A stretch of 64,000 nt of DNA from Streptomyces sp. TSRI0281. Lineage in GTDB: Bacteria; Actinomycetota; Actinomycetes; Streptomycetales; Streptomycetaceae. The stretch is taken from NCBI RefSeq assembly GCF_001905125.1, contig NZ_LWLE01000036.1, positions 299,341-363,340 of the forward strand, read 5' to 3'. Shown here one piece after another: positions 49,734 through 57,793 of this stretch (its first letter is position 1; each line of letters begins with the position of its first letter). The notes under the pieces are model-generated. The model made no database searches and had not been told where the DNA came from. It worked only from the letters and a program-made list of their open reading frames with translations. Both the position numbers and the translations under genes were made by a program.

Positions 49734-51929
49734 TCACGCGGCAGGGGGTTCCGCTCCCTCCACCGCCTCCGGGCCTTCCCCCGGCTTCGGGCCTTCCCCC
49801 GCCTCCGTGGAATTTCCCGCCTCCGCCGGCCCGGCCGACTCGTACAGCTCGAACCAGATCGACTTCCCCTCGCCCCGGGGATCGACCCCCCACGAGTCCG
49901 CCAGCATCTCCATCAGCACCAGCCCACGTCCGCTCGACGCCATCTCGCCGGGGCGCCGCTTGTGCGGCAGTTCGTCGCTGCCGTCGGCCACCTCGACCCG
50001 CAGCCGCCGCTCCCCGCGGTCACCGGCCGCCTCGGCGACCATCAGCGCGTCCCCGTCCGTGTGGACCAGCACATTGGTGGCCATCTCGGAGATCATCAGC
50101 ACGGCCGCGTCGACCTGTTCCGCGTCCGCCCAGTCGTGCAGCATCTCGCGCAGCTGCTGCCGGGCGACGGCGATCCGCTCGGGCTCGGCCTGGGCGATCG
50201 TCAGCGCGGTGCGCCGCGGCGGTGCCAGTCGCGTCGCGGAGCTCTCGCGACGGAGCACCAGCACGGCGATGTCGTCCTCGCGGCGGTCCGCCAGCGGCCC
50301 CGTCGTGTAGTGCGAGGTCGGTCCGTGCACGGCCTGCACCAGCGCGTCGGCGAGCTTCTCCAGGTCCTCGACGGGCTGCTCCAGGACCGGCCTGAGCCGG
50401 GCCCAGCCGGTGGCCATGTCGTGCCCGCCGGTCTCGATGAGCCCGTCCGTGCACAGCATGATCGTTTCTCCTGGTTCCAGGACCACCCGGGTCGTCGGAT
50501 AGTCCGAGTCCGCCTCGATGCCCAGGGGCAGCCCGCCCGCGGTCTGCCGGATCACCGCGGTGCCGTCGGCGCTGATCACCACCGGGTCCGGATGGCCCGC
50601 GCGGGCGATGTCGAGGGTCCCCTCGGCCGGGTCCACCTCCGCGTACAGACAGGTCGCGAAGCGCGGCGCCGTGGGCTCTTCCCCGTCCCCGTCGCCCAGG
50701 TCCTCGTACGCCTCGGTGAGCCCGGAGAGGAAGCGCGAGGCACGGGAGAGCACGGCGTCGGGGCGGTGGCCCTCGGAGGCGTAGGCGCGCAGCGCGATGC
50801 GGAGCTGGCCCATCAGGCCGGCCGCCCGCACGTCATGGCCCTGGACGTCGCCGATGACGAGCGCGATGCGGCCGGTGGGGAGCGGGATCATGTCGTACCA
50901 GTCGCCGCCGACCTGGAGGCCGCCGCCGGTCGGGATGTAGCGCGCCGCCACGCTCATGCCGGGGATGTCCGGCCCGAGGGACGGCATCATCGAGCGCTGG
51001 AGCCCCAGTGACAGCTCCCGCTCGGTCTCGGCGACCCCGGCACGGGCCAGCGCCTGGGCGAGCATCCGCGCGACCGTCGTGAGCACGGCACGCTCGTCGG
51101 GCGAGAACGCCACGGGGTGCCGGAACCCCGCCATCCAGGCCCCCATCGTGCGGCCTGCGGAGATCAGGGGCAGGAAGGCCCAGGACCGGCGCCCGAAGCG
51201 GCTGGCGAGCGGCCAGGTGGCCGGGTAGCGGCGCCGGTAGTCGTCGGGGGAGGGGAGATAGATGGCCCGCCCCGTGCGGACGACCTCGGCGGCCGGATAG
51301 TCGGTCTCCAGCGGCATGTCGGTGAACGGTTCCTCGTCCCCCGCGTTGTGCCCGTGGTGCCCGATGATGGTCAGCCGCTCCCCGGCGGCGCCGAACACGG
51401 CGAGCCCGTCCGGCGAGAACCCGGGCATGGAGAGCGAGGCGGCGACCCGAAGCACCTCCTGGGTGGACCGGGCCTCCGCCAGCGCCCGCCCGGCGTCCAG
51501 CAGGAACGCCTCCCGGGACCGGCGCCAGTCCCCGGTGATGGAGGTGTGCGCCGCGGTGGCGCCCGGGTGCGGCTCGGCGACCTCCTGGAGTGTGCCGATC
51601 AGCACATAGCTCTCGAACCTGTGGTCGGCCGGGTAGGTCGGCTTGGACCTGCTGCGTACGGTGCGCAGGACCCGGCCCCGCTCGTCCACGATCCGCAGCC
51701 GCGCCTCGGCCAGGGTGCCTTCGGCGACGGCCAGGTTCACGACCCCGTAGATCTCGTTCCAGTCGACGGGGTGAAAACGGGAGCGCACCGCGGCCTCCCG
51801 GTAGACGCCGGGCTCGGGGGGCAGGCCGAGCAACCGGGCCGCCTCCGCATCGAGCGTGACCGTGCCGGCTGCGTTGTCCCAGCGCCACAGACCTGTCGCG
51901 ATCGCGGCCAGGATTTCCTCGGTGCGCAT
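49734..51929 (-). CDS. PAS-GAF-PP2C phosphatase with anti-sigma-like ATPase domain
   Basis: The 731-residue protein has an N-terminal PAS-like domain (residues about 1-120), a GAF domain (about 135-300, TGRAIYLPSPDDYRRRYPAT, MGAWMAGFRHPVAFSPDE), a SpoIIE-type PP2C domain (about 320-540, VGGDWYDMIPL, LVIGDVQGHDVRAAGLM, LLCTDGL-like IMLCTDGLIE) and a C-terminal HATPase_c_2 domain (EMATNVLVHTDGDA, SSGRGLVLMEMLADSWGV). The combination fits partner-switching control of sigma factors: dephosphorylating an anti-anti-sigma factor and possibly phosphorylating it. The tail is Glu/Pro-rich. Metal-binding Asp residues are intact. Confidence 0.9.
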   Translation of the reverse strand: MRTEEILAAIATGLWRWDNAAGTVTLDAEAARLLGLPPEPGVYREAAVRSRFHPVDWNEIYGVVNLAVAEGTLAEARLRIVDERGRVLRTVRSRSKPTYPADHRFESYVLIGTLQEVAEPHPGATAAHTSITGDWRRSREAFLLDAGRALAEARSTQEVLRVAASLSMPGFSPDGLAVFGAAGERLTIIGHHGHNAGDEEPFTDMPLETDYPAAEVVRTGRAIYLPSPDDYRRRYPATWPLASRFGRRSWAFLPLISAGRTMGAWMAGFRHPVAFSPDERAVLTTVARMLAQALARAGVAETERELSLGLQRSMMPSLGPDIPGMSVAARYIPTGGGLQVGGDWYDMIPLPTGRIALVIGDVQGHDVRAAGLMGQLRIALRAYASEGHRPDAVLSRASRFLSGLTEAYEDLGDGDGEEPTAPRFATCLYAEVDPAEGTLDIARAGHPDPVVISADGTAVIRQTAGGLPLGIEADSDYPTTRVVLEPGETIMLCTDGLIETGGHDMATGWARLRPVLEQPVEDLEKLADALVQAVHGPTSHYTTGPLADRREDDIAVLVLRRESSATRLAPPRRTALTIAQAEPERIAVARQQLREMLHDWADAEQVDAAVLMISEMATNVLVHTDGDALMVAEAAGDRGERRLRVEVADGSDELPHKRRPGEMASSGRGLVLMEMLADSWGVDPRGEGKSIWFELYESAGPAEAGNSTEAGEGPKPGEGPEAVEGAEPPAA

Positions 51930-52174
51930 TGCCCCACTTTAGGAAGATGTCCGCGATCGACGCCACCGAGGGGTCGCTGAGTGCGGGTGTCCGTGCCCGG
52001 TGCCCGTCGCCGCGGCCCGTCCCCGTACCGGCCGGGCCGCGGACGCGTGCCGGGCGCGCCCCGCACCGCCCCTGGATGATCTTGAACTGGCAAAGGCAAT
52101 GAAGTGGTGCGGGCGTGGGCGGTAGCCTGGGGTGGCTCAATCCACCCCGAACCGCGAAGACTGGATGAACGACG

Positions 52175-53959
52175 ATGCATCGGTACAGGTCCCACACCTG
52201 CGGCGAGCTCCGCGCCTCTGACGTCGGTACCGACGTCCGGCTGAGCGGCTGGCTGCACAATCGCCGAGACCTGGGTGGCATCCTCTTCATCGATCTGCGC
52301 GACCACTACGGTCTGGTGCAGCTCGTCGCCCGCCCCGGCACCCCCGGCAACGACGCCCTGGCGAAGCTGACCAAGGAGACCGTCGTCCGTATCGACGGCA
52401 AGGTCTCCGCCCGCGGCGCCGACAATGTCAACCCGGAACTGCCGACCGGTGACATCGAGATCGAGGTCACCGAGGTCGAGGTACTGGGCGAGGCCGCCCC
52501 GCTGCCCTTCACGATCAACGCCGAGGACGGGGTCAACGAGGAGCGGCGCCTGGAGTACCGCTTCCTCGACCTGCGCCGCGAGCGTATGCACCGCAACATC
52601 ATGCTGCGCACCGCCGTCATCTCCGCGATCCGGCACAAGATGACCGCCCTCGGCTTCAACGAGATGGCGACCCCGATCCTCACCGCGACCTCTCCCGAGG
52701 GCGCCCGCGACTTCGTGGTTCCGTCCCGGCTGAACCCCGGCAAGTTCTACGCGCTGCCGCAGGCCCCGCAGCAGTTCAAGCAGCTGCTGATGATCTCGGG
52801 CTTCGACCGCTACTTCCAGATCGCGCCGTGCTTCCGCGACGAGGACGCCCGCGCCGACCGTTCGCCGGGCGAGTTCTACCAGCTCGACGTCGAGATGTCG
52901 TTCGTCGAGCAGGAGGACATCTTCCGGCCGATCGAGAAGCTGATGACCGAGCTCTTCGAGGAGTTCGGCAACGGCCGTCACGTCACCTCCCCGTTCCCGC
53001 GCATTCCGTTCCGTGAGTCGATGCTGAAGTACGGCAACGACAAGCCGGACCTGCGGGCCCAGCTGGAACTCGTCGACATCTCCGACGTCTTCGCGGACTC
53101 CGAGTTCAAGGCGTTCGCCGGGAAGCACGTCCGCGCCCTCCCGGTGCCGGACACCGCGGGTCAGTCCCGGAAGTTCTTCGACGGCCTCGGCGCCTACGCG
53201 GTCGAGCACGGCGCCAAGGGCCTCGCCTGGGTGCGCGTCGGCGAGGACGGCACCCTGGCCGGTCCGATCGCCAAGTTCCTCACCGAGGCGGACGTCAAGA
53301 CCCTCACCGAGCGGCTCGCGCTGGTCCCGGGCCACGCGATCTTCTTCGGCGCGGGCGAGTTCGACGAGGTCTCCAAGATCATGTCGGCCGTCCGGGTCGA
53401 GGCCGCCAAGCGGTCCGGCCACTTCGAGGAGGGCGTCTTCCGGTTCTGCTGGATCGTCGACTTCCCGATGTACGAGAAGGACGAGGAGACGGGCAAGATC
53501 GACTTCTCGCACAACCCCTTCTCGATGCCCCAGGGCGGCCTGGACGACCTGGAGACGAAGGACCCGCTGGACATCCTCGCCTGGCAGTACGACATCGTCT
53601 GCAACGGCATCGAGCTGTCCTCGGGCGCCATCCGGAACCACGAGCCCGAGCTGATGCTCAAGGCGTTCGAGATCGCCGGTTACGACCGCGAGACCGTCGA
53701 GCACGAGTTCGCGGGCATGCTCCGCGCGTTCCGCCTCGGCGCCCCGCCGCACGGCGGCATCGCTCCGGGCGTCGACCGCATCGTGATGCTGCTCGCCGAT
53801 GAGCCGAACATCCGCGAGACGATCGCCTTCCCGCTCAACGGCAACGCCCAGGACCTGATGATGGGCGCTCCCACCGAGCTGGACGAGACCCGCCTGCGCG
53901 AGCTGAACATCCAGCTGCGCAAGCCGGTCGCCCCGGCGAAGGACAAGACCGAGAAGTAG
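52175..53959 (+). CDS. aspS: Aspartyl-tRNA synthetase
   Basis: The 594-residue class II synthetase has an N-terminal OB-fold anticodon domain (CGELRASDVGTDVRLSGWLH), the catalytic domain with motif 2 (FRDEDARADRSPGEFYQLDVEM in parts), the bacterial GAD insertion (about 300-420) and motif 3 (APPHGGIAPGVDRIVMLLAD). It charges tRNA-Asp, or also tRNA-Asn if the organism uses the transamidation route. The length is normal for the bacterial type. A hairpin at 54045 and another at 54083 end the unit. Confidence 0.95.
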   Translation: MHRYRSHTCGELRASDVGTDVRLSGWLHNRRDLGGILFIDLRDHYGLVQLVARPGTPGNDALAKLTKETVVRIDGKVSARGADNVNPELPTGDIEIEVTEVEVLGEAAPLPFTINAEDGVNEERRLEYRFLDLRRERMHRNIMLRTAVISAIRHKMTALGFNEMATPILTATSPEGARDFVVPSRLNPGKFYALPQAPQQFKQLLMISGFDRYFQIAPCFRDEDARADRSPGEFYQLDVEMSFVEQEDIFRPIEKLMTELFEEFGNGRHVTSPFPRIPFRESMLKYGNDKPDLRAQLELVDISDVFADSEFKAFAGKHVRALPVPDTAGQSRKFFDGLGAYAVEHGAKGLAWVRVGEDGTLAGPIAKFLTEADVKTLTERLALVPGHAIFFGAGEFDEVSKIMSAVRVEAAKRSGHFEEGVFRFCWIVDFPMYEKDEETGKIDFSHNPFSMPQGGLDDLETKDPLDILAWQYDIVCNGIELSSGAIRNHEPELMLKAFEIAGYDRETVEHEFAGMLRAFRLGAPPHGGIAPGVDRIVMLLADEPNIRETIAFPLNGNAQDLMMGAPTELDETRLRELNIQLRKPVAPAKDKTEK

Positions 53960-54044
53960 GCCCGCGAAGCAGGGCCGAGACGCAGCGCCGCGAAGCAGGA
54001 GCGAGACGCCGCGCCGCGAGGCAGGCCCGGGAAAAGAATCAGAA

Positions 54045-54068
54045 GCAGGCCCGCGAAGCAGGGCCTGC
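54045..54068 (+). terminator. First hairpin after aspS
   Basis: GCAGGCCC (54045-54052) pairs with GGGCCTGC (54061-54068) around an 8-nt loop. Upstream, 53960-54044 holds imperfect repeats of GCGAAGCAGG. Confidence 0.65.
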
Positions 54069-54071
54069 GCC

Positions 54072-54087
54072 TGTTTCACGTGAAACA
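54072..54087. other. parS site (perfect), overlapping a terminator
   Basis: TGTTTCACGTGAAACA is the exact ParB target. Its last 5 bp are the start of the stem of the next hairpin. Confidence 0.9.
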
Positions 54088-54116
54088 GTCCCCGATCACC
54101 TGATCGGGGACTGTTT
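54083..54116. terminator. Long hairpin overlapping parS
   Basis: AAACAGTCCCCGATCA (54083-54098) pairs perfectly with TGATCGGGGACTGTTT (54101-54116) around a 2-base centre. The ends are followed by CG rather than a long T-run, usual for Streptomyces. Confidence 0.8.
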
Positions 54117-54136
54117 CGCTGTGTGGGGCCCTTGGT

Positions 54137-54307
54137 GTGACGAACCGCGTCGACCCGGCCCCCCACGAGCCGTACCTGCGGGGCACCCAACTCACCGGCG
54201 GGTACGGGTACGTGGAGTTGCGGCCGTTCCCGCCCCGGCCACCGGTACAGCCGGATGGCCCCGGTCCGGATTCGCGCGGGCCGCGGTCGGCAAAGACTGG
54301 CACCTGA
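54137..54307 (+). CDS. Possible small protein of 56 residues
   Basis: A GTG-started frame runs for 56 codons and has strong G/C bias at third positions over most of its length, unlike neutral intergenic DNA. It would encode VTNRVDPAPHEPYLRGTQLT followed by GGYGYVELRPFPPRPPVQ and a polar tail. No domain is recognised and no clear ribosome site is seen. It lies between the hairpin after aspS and the L,D-transpeptidase gene. It could equally be the leader region of that gene. The remainder of this 400-bp gap holds repeats, two hairpins and parS. Confidence 0.3.
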   Translation: MTNRVDPAPHEPYLRGTQLTGGYGYVELRPFPPRPPVQPDGPGPDSRGPRSAKTGT

Positions 54308-54360
54308 GACCACCGTGCCGTCTCGTGCCGACAGCCGGAACCACCGAGGAGCCTGCCATC

Positions 54361-55146
54361 GTGCCCGTCCCCCGTCGCCCGTACGTTCTCTTCGCCGCCC
54401 CGTTCGTCCTTCTGGCCCTGCTCCTCACCGGCTGCTCCAGGGAAGCCGCGGACTCCACGGCCGCCGCGCTCGCCGGACCCCCGGGCGGTGCGGCGGGGCC
54501 GGAGTCCGCCGCCATGGCCGGGGGGGCCACTCCGACGCCGCCTGCCCGCCCCCAGGAGATCCCGTACCTGGGTCCGGGGACGAGGGGGCTGATCCCGTCC
54601 AACGCCCGGCAGGCGTTCGTCGTCACCGGCGAGGCCGCGGACTCCAACCGGTCCACCGCCGTGCTCTACACCCGCGACGGCCCGACGAAGAGCTGGAGAC
54701 CGGCGGCCGGCCCATGGCCCGCCCACAACGGGATGCGGGGGTGGACGGATCTCCATATGGCGGACGACCTCAAGTCCCCCAACGGCGTCTACACCCTCAC
54801 CGACGCGGGCGGCAGGCTGCCCGACCCCGGCTCCCTGCTGCCGTACGACGAGCAGCCGCACTTCGCGGTGAGCGGTGACGGGTTCTTCGGCGAACCCCTG
54901 GAAGGCTCCTTCGACTACGTCGTCGCGATCAACTACAACCGCACGGCAGGCGTCACCCCGCTCGACCGCACCCGCCCGCTCGGCATGGACCGGGGCGGCG
55001 GCATCTGGATCCACGTGGACCACGGCGGCCCGACCCAGGGCTGCGTCTCGCTCCCGGAGGAGCGGATGGAGGAACTCCTGCGCACCCTGGACCCGGCGAA
55101 GAACCCGGTGATCGTGATGGGTGACGCCGCCGCCCTGGAACGATGA
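54361..55146 (+). CDS. L,D-transpeptidase lipoprotein
   Basis: The 261-residue protein has a lipobox (LLALLLTGCSRE) after a short basic N-terminus, then a Pro/Gly/Ala-rich spacer and a YkuD-like domain from about residue 70. The catalytic Cys is at about 228 in HVDHGGPTQGCVSLPEER, with the conserved His before it (GGIWIHVDH). It would form 3-3 crosslinks in peptidoglycan, which are abundant in Streptomyces. GTG 54361 is preferred because GAGGAG lies upstream and it starts a good lipoprotein signal; the upstream frame is not coding-like. The metG gene converges on it with a shared hairpin at 55229. Confidence 0.82.
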   Translation: MPVPRRPYVLFAAPFVLLALLLTGCSREAADSTAAALAGPPGGAAGPESAAMAGGATPTPPARPQEIPYLGPGTRGLIPSNARQAFVVTGEAADSNRSTAVLYTRDGPTKSWRPAAGPWPAHNGMRGWTDLHMADDLKSPNGVYTLTDAGGRLPDPGSLLPYDEQPHFAVSGDGFFGEPLEGSFDYVVAINYNRTAGVTPLDRTRPLGMDRGGGIWIHVDHGGPTQGCVSLPEERMEELLRTLDPAKNPVIVMGDAAALER

Positions 55147-55150
55147 ATCA

Positions 55151-55207
55151 GCGACCGCGTACATCTTCCGCGACCGCGTACGTGCTCCGCGACCGCGTAG
55201 ATGCCTC
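55151..55207 (+). repeat. 19-bp tandem repeat after the L,D-transpeptidase stop
   Basis: Three units of GCGACCGCGTACATCTTCC with small changes run from 55151, 5 bp after the stop codon. Confidence 0.85.
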
Positions 55208-55228
55208 GTGTCCCGAAGGCCCACGCAC

Positions 55229-55265
55229 AAGGGCCCGGAACCGCGCGCGGCGATTCCGGGCCCTT
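55229..55265. terminator. Bidirectional hairpin between ldt and metG
   Basis: AAGGGCCCGGAA (55229-55240) pairs perfectly with TTCCGGGCCCTT (55254-55265) around a 13-nt loop between convergent genes. Confidence 0.85.
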
Positions 55266-55297
55266 CGCCGGCTGTCTGCGTACCCGGCTGCCGACCG

Positions 55298-56914
55298 CTA
55301 CGCGGCCGGCTTCTCCTCCAGGCGCGGGAACAGCACCGCACCCTTGGTGACGGTCGATCCCGCGGGCAGCAGGCCCCAGGTGCCCGCGTCCTGGACCCGC
55401 TGGTCGGCCAGGGCGCCCAGGGACTCCTCGGCACCCAGGGACTCCCACAGCTTCTGCGAGGTGTCCGGCATCACGGAGTTCAGCAGGACCGCGACCCCGC
55501 GCAGCGCCTCGGCGGCGGTGTACAGGATCGTCGCGAGGCGGGCCTGGCCCTCCGGCGAGGTGTCCTTGGCCACCTTCCACGGCTCCTGCTCCGTGATGTA
55601 GCCGTTGACCTGCTTCACGAAGTCGAAGACCGCCAGGATGCCGGCCTGGAAGTCCAGCTCCTCGCCGATCTTCCGGTCGGCCGTCGCGACGGCCTGCGCG
55701 AGGCCCTCCCGTACGGCCTGCTCGGCGTCACCGGCGGCCGTGGCCTCCGGCAGCGCCCCGCCGAAGTACTTGCCGACCATGGCGGCCACGCGCGAGGCGA
55801 GGTTGCCGTAGTCGTTGGCGAGCTCGGAGGTGTAGCGGGCGGAGAAGTCCTCCCAGGAGAACGAACCGTCGCTGCCGAACGCGATGGCGCGCAGGAAGTA
55901 CCAGCGGTAGGCGTCCACGCCGAAGTGCGCGGTCAGCTGCTGCGGCTTGATGCCGGTCAGGTTCGACTTCGACATCTTCTCGCCGCCGACCATCAGCCAG
56001 CCGTTGGCCGCGATCCGGCCCGGCAGCGGCAGCCCCTGAGCCATCAGCATCGCGGGCCAGATGACCGCGTGGAAGCGGAGGATGTCCTTACCGACCAGGT
56101 GGACGTCGGCCGGGAACGTCGCGTCGAACTTCTCCTGGTTGGCGCCGTAGCCGACCGCCGTCGCGTAGTTGAGCAGCGCGTCGACCCACACGTAGATGAT
56201 GTGCTTCTCGTCCCACGGCACCGGGACGCCCCAGTCGAAGGTCGAGCGGGAGATCGACAGGTCCTGAAGCCCCTGCTTGACGAAGTTCACGACCTCGTTG
56301 CGGGCGGACTCGGGCTGGATGAAGCCGGGATTGGCCGCGTAGAACTCCAGCAGCTTCGGGCCATACTCGCTCAGCTTGAAGAAGTAGTTCTCCTCCTTGA
56401 GGATCTCCACCGGCTTCTTGTGGACCGCGCACAGCTTGGTGCCGTCCGCGTCCTCGATCAGATCGCCGGGGAGCTTGTACTCCTCGCAGCCCACGCAGTA
56501 CGGGCCTTCGTACCCGCCCTTGTAGATCTCGTCCTTGTTGTACAGGTCCTGCACGAACTCCCGCACACGGTCGGTGTGCCGCTTCTCCGTCGTCCGGATG
56601 AAGTCGTCGTTCGCGATGTTCAGATGCTCCCAGAGGGGCTTCCACGCCTCCTCGACCAGCTTGTCGCACCAAGCCTGCGGGGTGACGTTGTTCGCCTCGG
56701 CCGTGCGCATGATCTTCTGACCGTGCTCGTCCGTGCCGGTGAGGTACCACACCTTCTCGCCCCGCTGGCGGTGCCAGCGGGTGAGCACGTCGCCTGCGAC
56801 GGTCGTGTAGGCGTGGCCCAGGTGAGGAGCGTCGTTGACGTAGTAAATGGGGGTCGATACGTAGAAGGACTTCACGTCTTCGCCCCCTGCTTCTCGGGAT
56901 CCAGTGGCCGCCAT
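55298..56914 (-). CDS. metG: Methionyl-tRNA synthetase
   Basis: The 538-residue class I synthetase has the HIGH-type motif DAPHLGHAYTTVAGDV near residue 30, a zinc-binding knuckle (YCVGCEEYKLPGDL then LCAVHKKP) and the KMSKS motif at about 313-317 (GGEKMSKSNL). It lacks the C-terminal tRNA-binding domain of larger versions, as expected for actinobacteria. It charges initiator and elongator tRNA-Met. TAGGAT 7 nt before the ATG suggests a leaderless mRNA. The gene is divergent from the two-component pair. Confidence 0.95.
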   Translation of the reverse strand: MAATGSREAGGEDVKSFYVSTPIYYVNDAPHLGHAYTTVAGDVLTRWHRQRGEKVWYLTGTDEHGQKIMRTAEANNVTPQAWCDKLVEEAWKPLWEHLNIANDDFIRTTEKRHTDRVREFVQDLYNKDEIYKGGYEGPYCVGCEEYKLPGDLIEDADGTKLCAVHKKPVEILKEENYFFKLSEYGPKLLEFYAANPGFIQPESARNEVVNFVKQGLQDLSISRSTFDWGVPVPWDEKHIIYVWVDALLNYATAVGYGANQEKFDATFPADVHLVGKDILRFHAVIWPAMLMAQGLPLPGRIAANGWLMVGGEKMSKSNLTGIKPQQLTAHFGVDAYRWYFLRAIAFGSDGSFSWEDFSARYTSELANDYGNLASRVAAMVGKYFGGALPEATAAGDAEQAVREGLAQAVATADRKIGEELDFQAGILAVFDFVKQVNGYITEQEPWKVAKDTSPEGQARLATILYTAAEALRGVAVLLNSVMPDTSQKLWESLGAEESLGALADQRVQDAGTWGLLPAGSTVTKGAVLFPRLEEKPAA

Positions 56915-57115
56915 GGTCGAAATCCTAACGGTCCGTGGGAGATCCCCTCACCTCGATAAACGCGGCCCGCGCAGCCCAGAGCCCACGCAGAGCGCGAGCA
57001 GAGGCCACGCCGACCCCATGCCGAGCCCGAGCAGAGCCCACGCGACGCCCACGGAGAGCTTTGCGAAACATGCCTTCCGGTAGTTAAGACGCATCCTGGG
57101 AGGGAGTGGACACGC

Positions 57116-57793
57116 ATGCACGAGGCAGGGGACATCACGATGCGGGTACTTGTCGCCGAGGACGAGGAGATCCTGGCGGAGCTGGTCGCCACCGGGCTGC
57201 GCCGGGCCGGGTTCGCGGTCGACACGGTGTACAGCGGTGACGCGGCGCTCGCCTATCTCGGACTGCACGACTACGACGTGGTCGTCCTCGACCGCGACCT
57301 GCCCCGTGTGCACGGCGACGATGTGGCCCGCAAGCTGGTCGCCTCCGGCTCGCGGACCAGGATTCTGATGCTCACCGCCTCCGGAACGATGGAGGACCGT
57401 GTCGCCGGGCTCGATCTCGGAGCCGACGACTACGTGGCCAAGCCGTTCGAGTTCCCCGAGCTGGTGTCGCGGGTACGCGCGCTGCGGCGGCGCAGCGCCA
57501 GGCCCGTACCGCCGCAGCTGGAGCGGTACGGCATCCGGCTCGACACCGTGCGGCGGGCCGCGTCCCGGGACGGCCGGGACCTGGATCTGTCGCCGAAGGA
57601 GTTCACGGTGCTTCAGCTGCTCCTGGAGGCCGACGGCGGGACCGTCAGCGCGGAGGAGCTGCTGGAACGGGCCTGGGACGCCAACGCCGACCCGTTCACC
57701 GGGGCCGTGCGCGTGTGCATGAGCAAGCTGCGCGGCAAGCTCGGCGAGCCCGGCCTGATCCGTACCGTGCAGGGCGTCGGGTACGCCCTGTGA
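57116..57793 (+). CDS. OmpR-type response regulator
   Basis: The 225-residue protein has a receiver domain (VLVAEDEEILAELVATGLR, phosphoacceptor Asp at about 59 in VVVLDRDLP, Lys in VAKPFEFPEL) and an OmpR-type winged helix (LDLSPKEFTVLQLLLEADGG, then VRVCMSKLRGKLGEPGLIRT). The ATG at 57116 has GGAGGGAG 9 nt upstream; an ATG 24 nt further in starts the conserved MRVLVAEDEE and cannot be excluded. It overlaps its kinase gene by 4 bp. The regulated genes are unknown. Confidence 0.9.
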   Translation: MHEAGDITMRVLVAEDEEILAELVATGLRRAGFAVDTVYSGDAALAYLGLHDYDVVVLDRDLPRVHGDDVARKLVASGSRTRILMLTASGTMEDRVAGLDLGADDYVAKPFEFPELVSRVRALRRRSARPVPPQLERYGIRLDTVRRAASRDGRDLDLSPKEFTVLQLLLEADGGTVSAEELLERAWDANADPFTGAVRVCMSKLRGKLGEPGLIRTVQGVGYAL

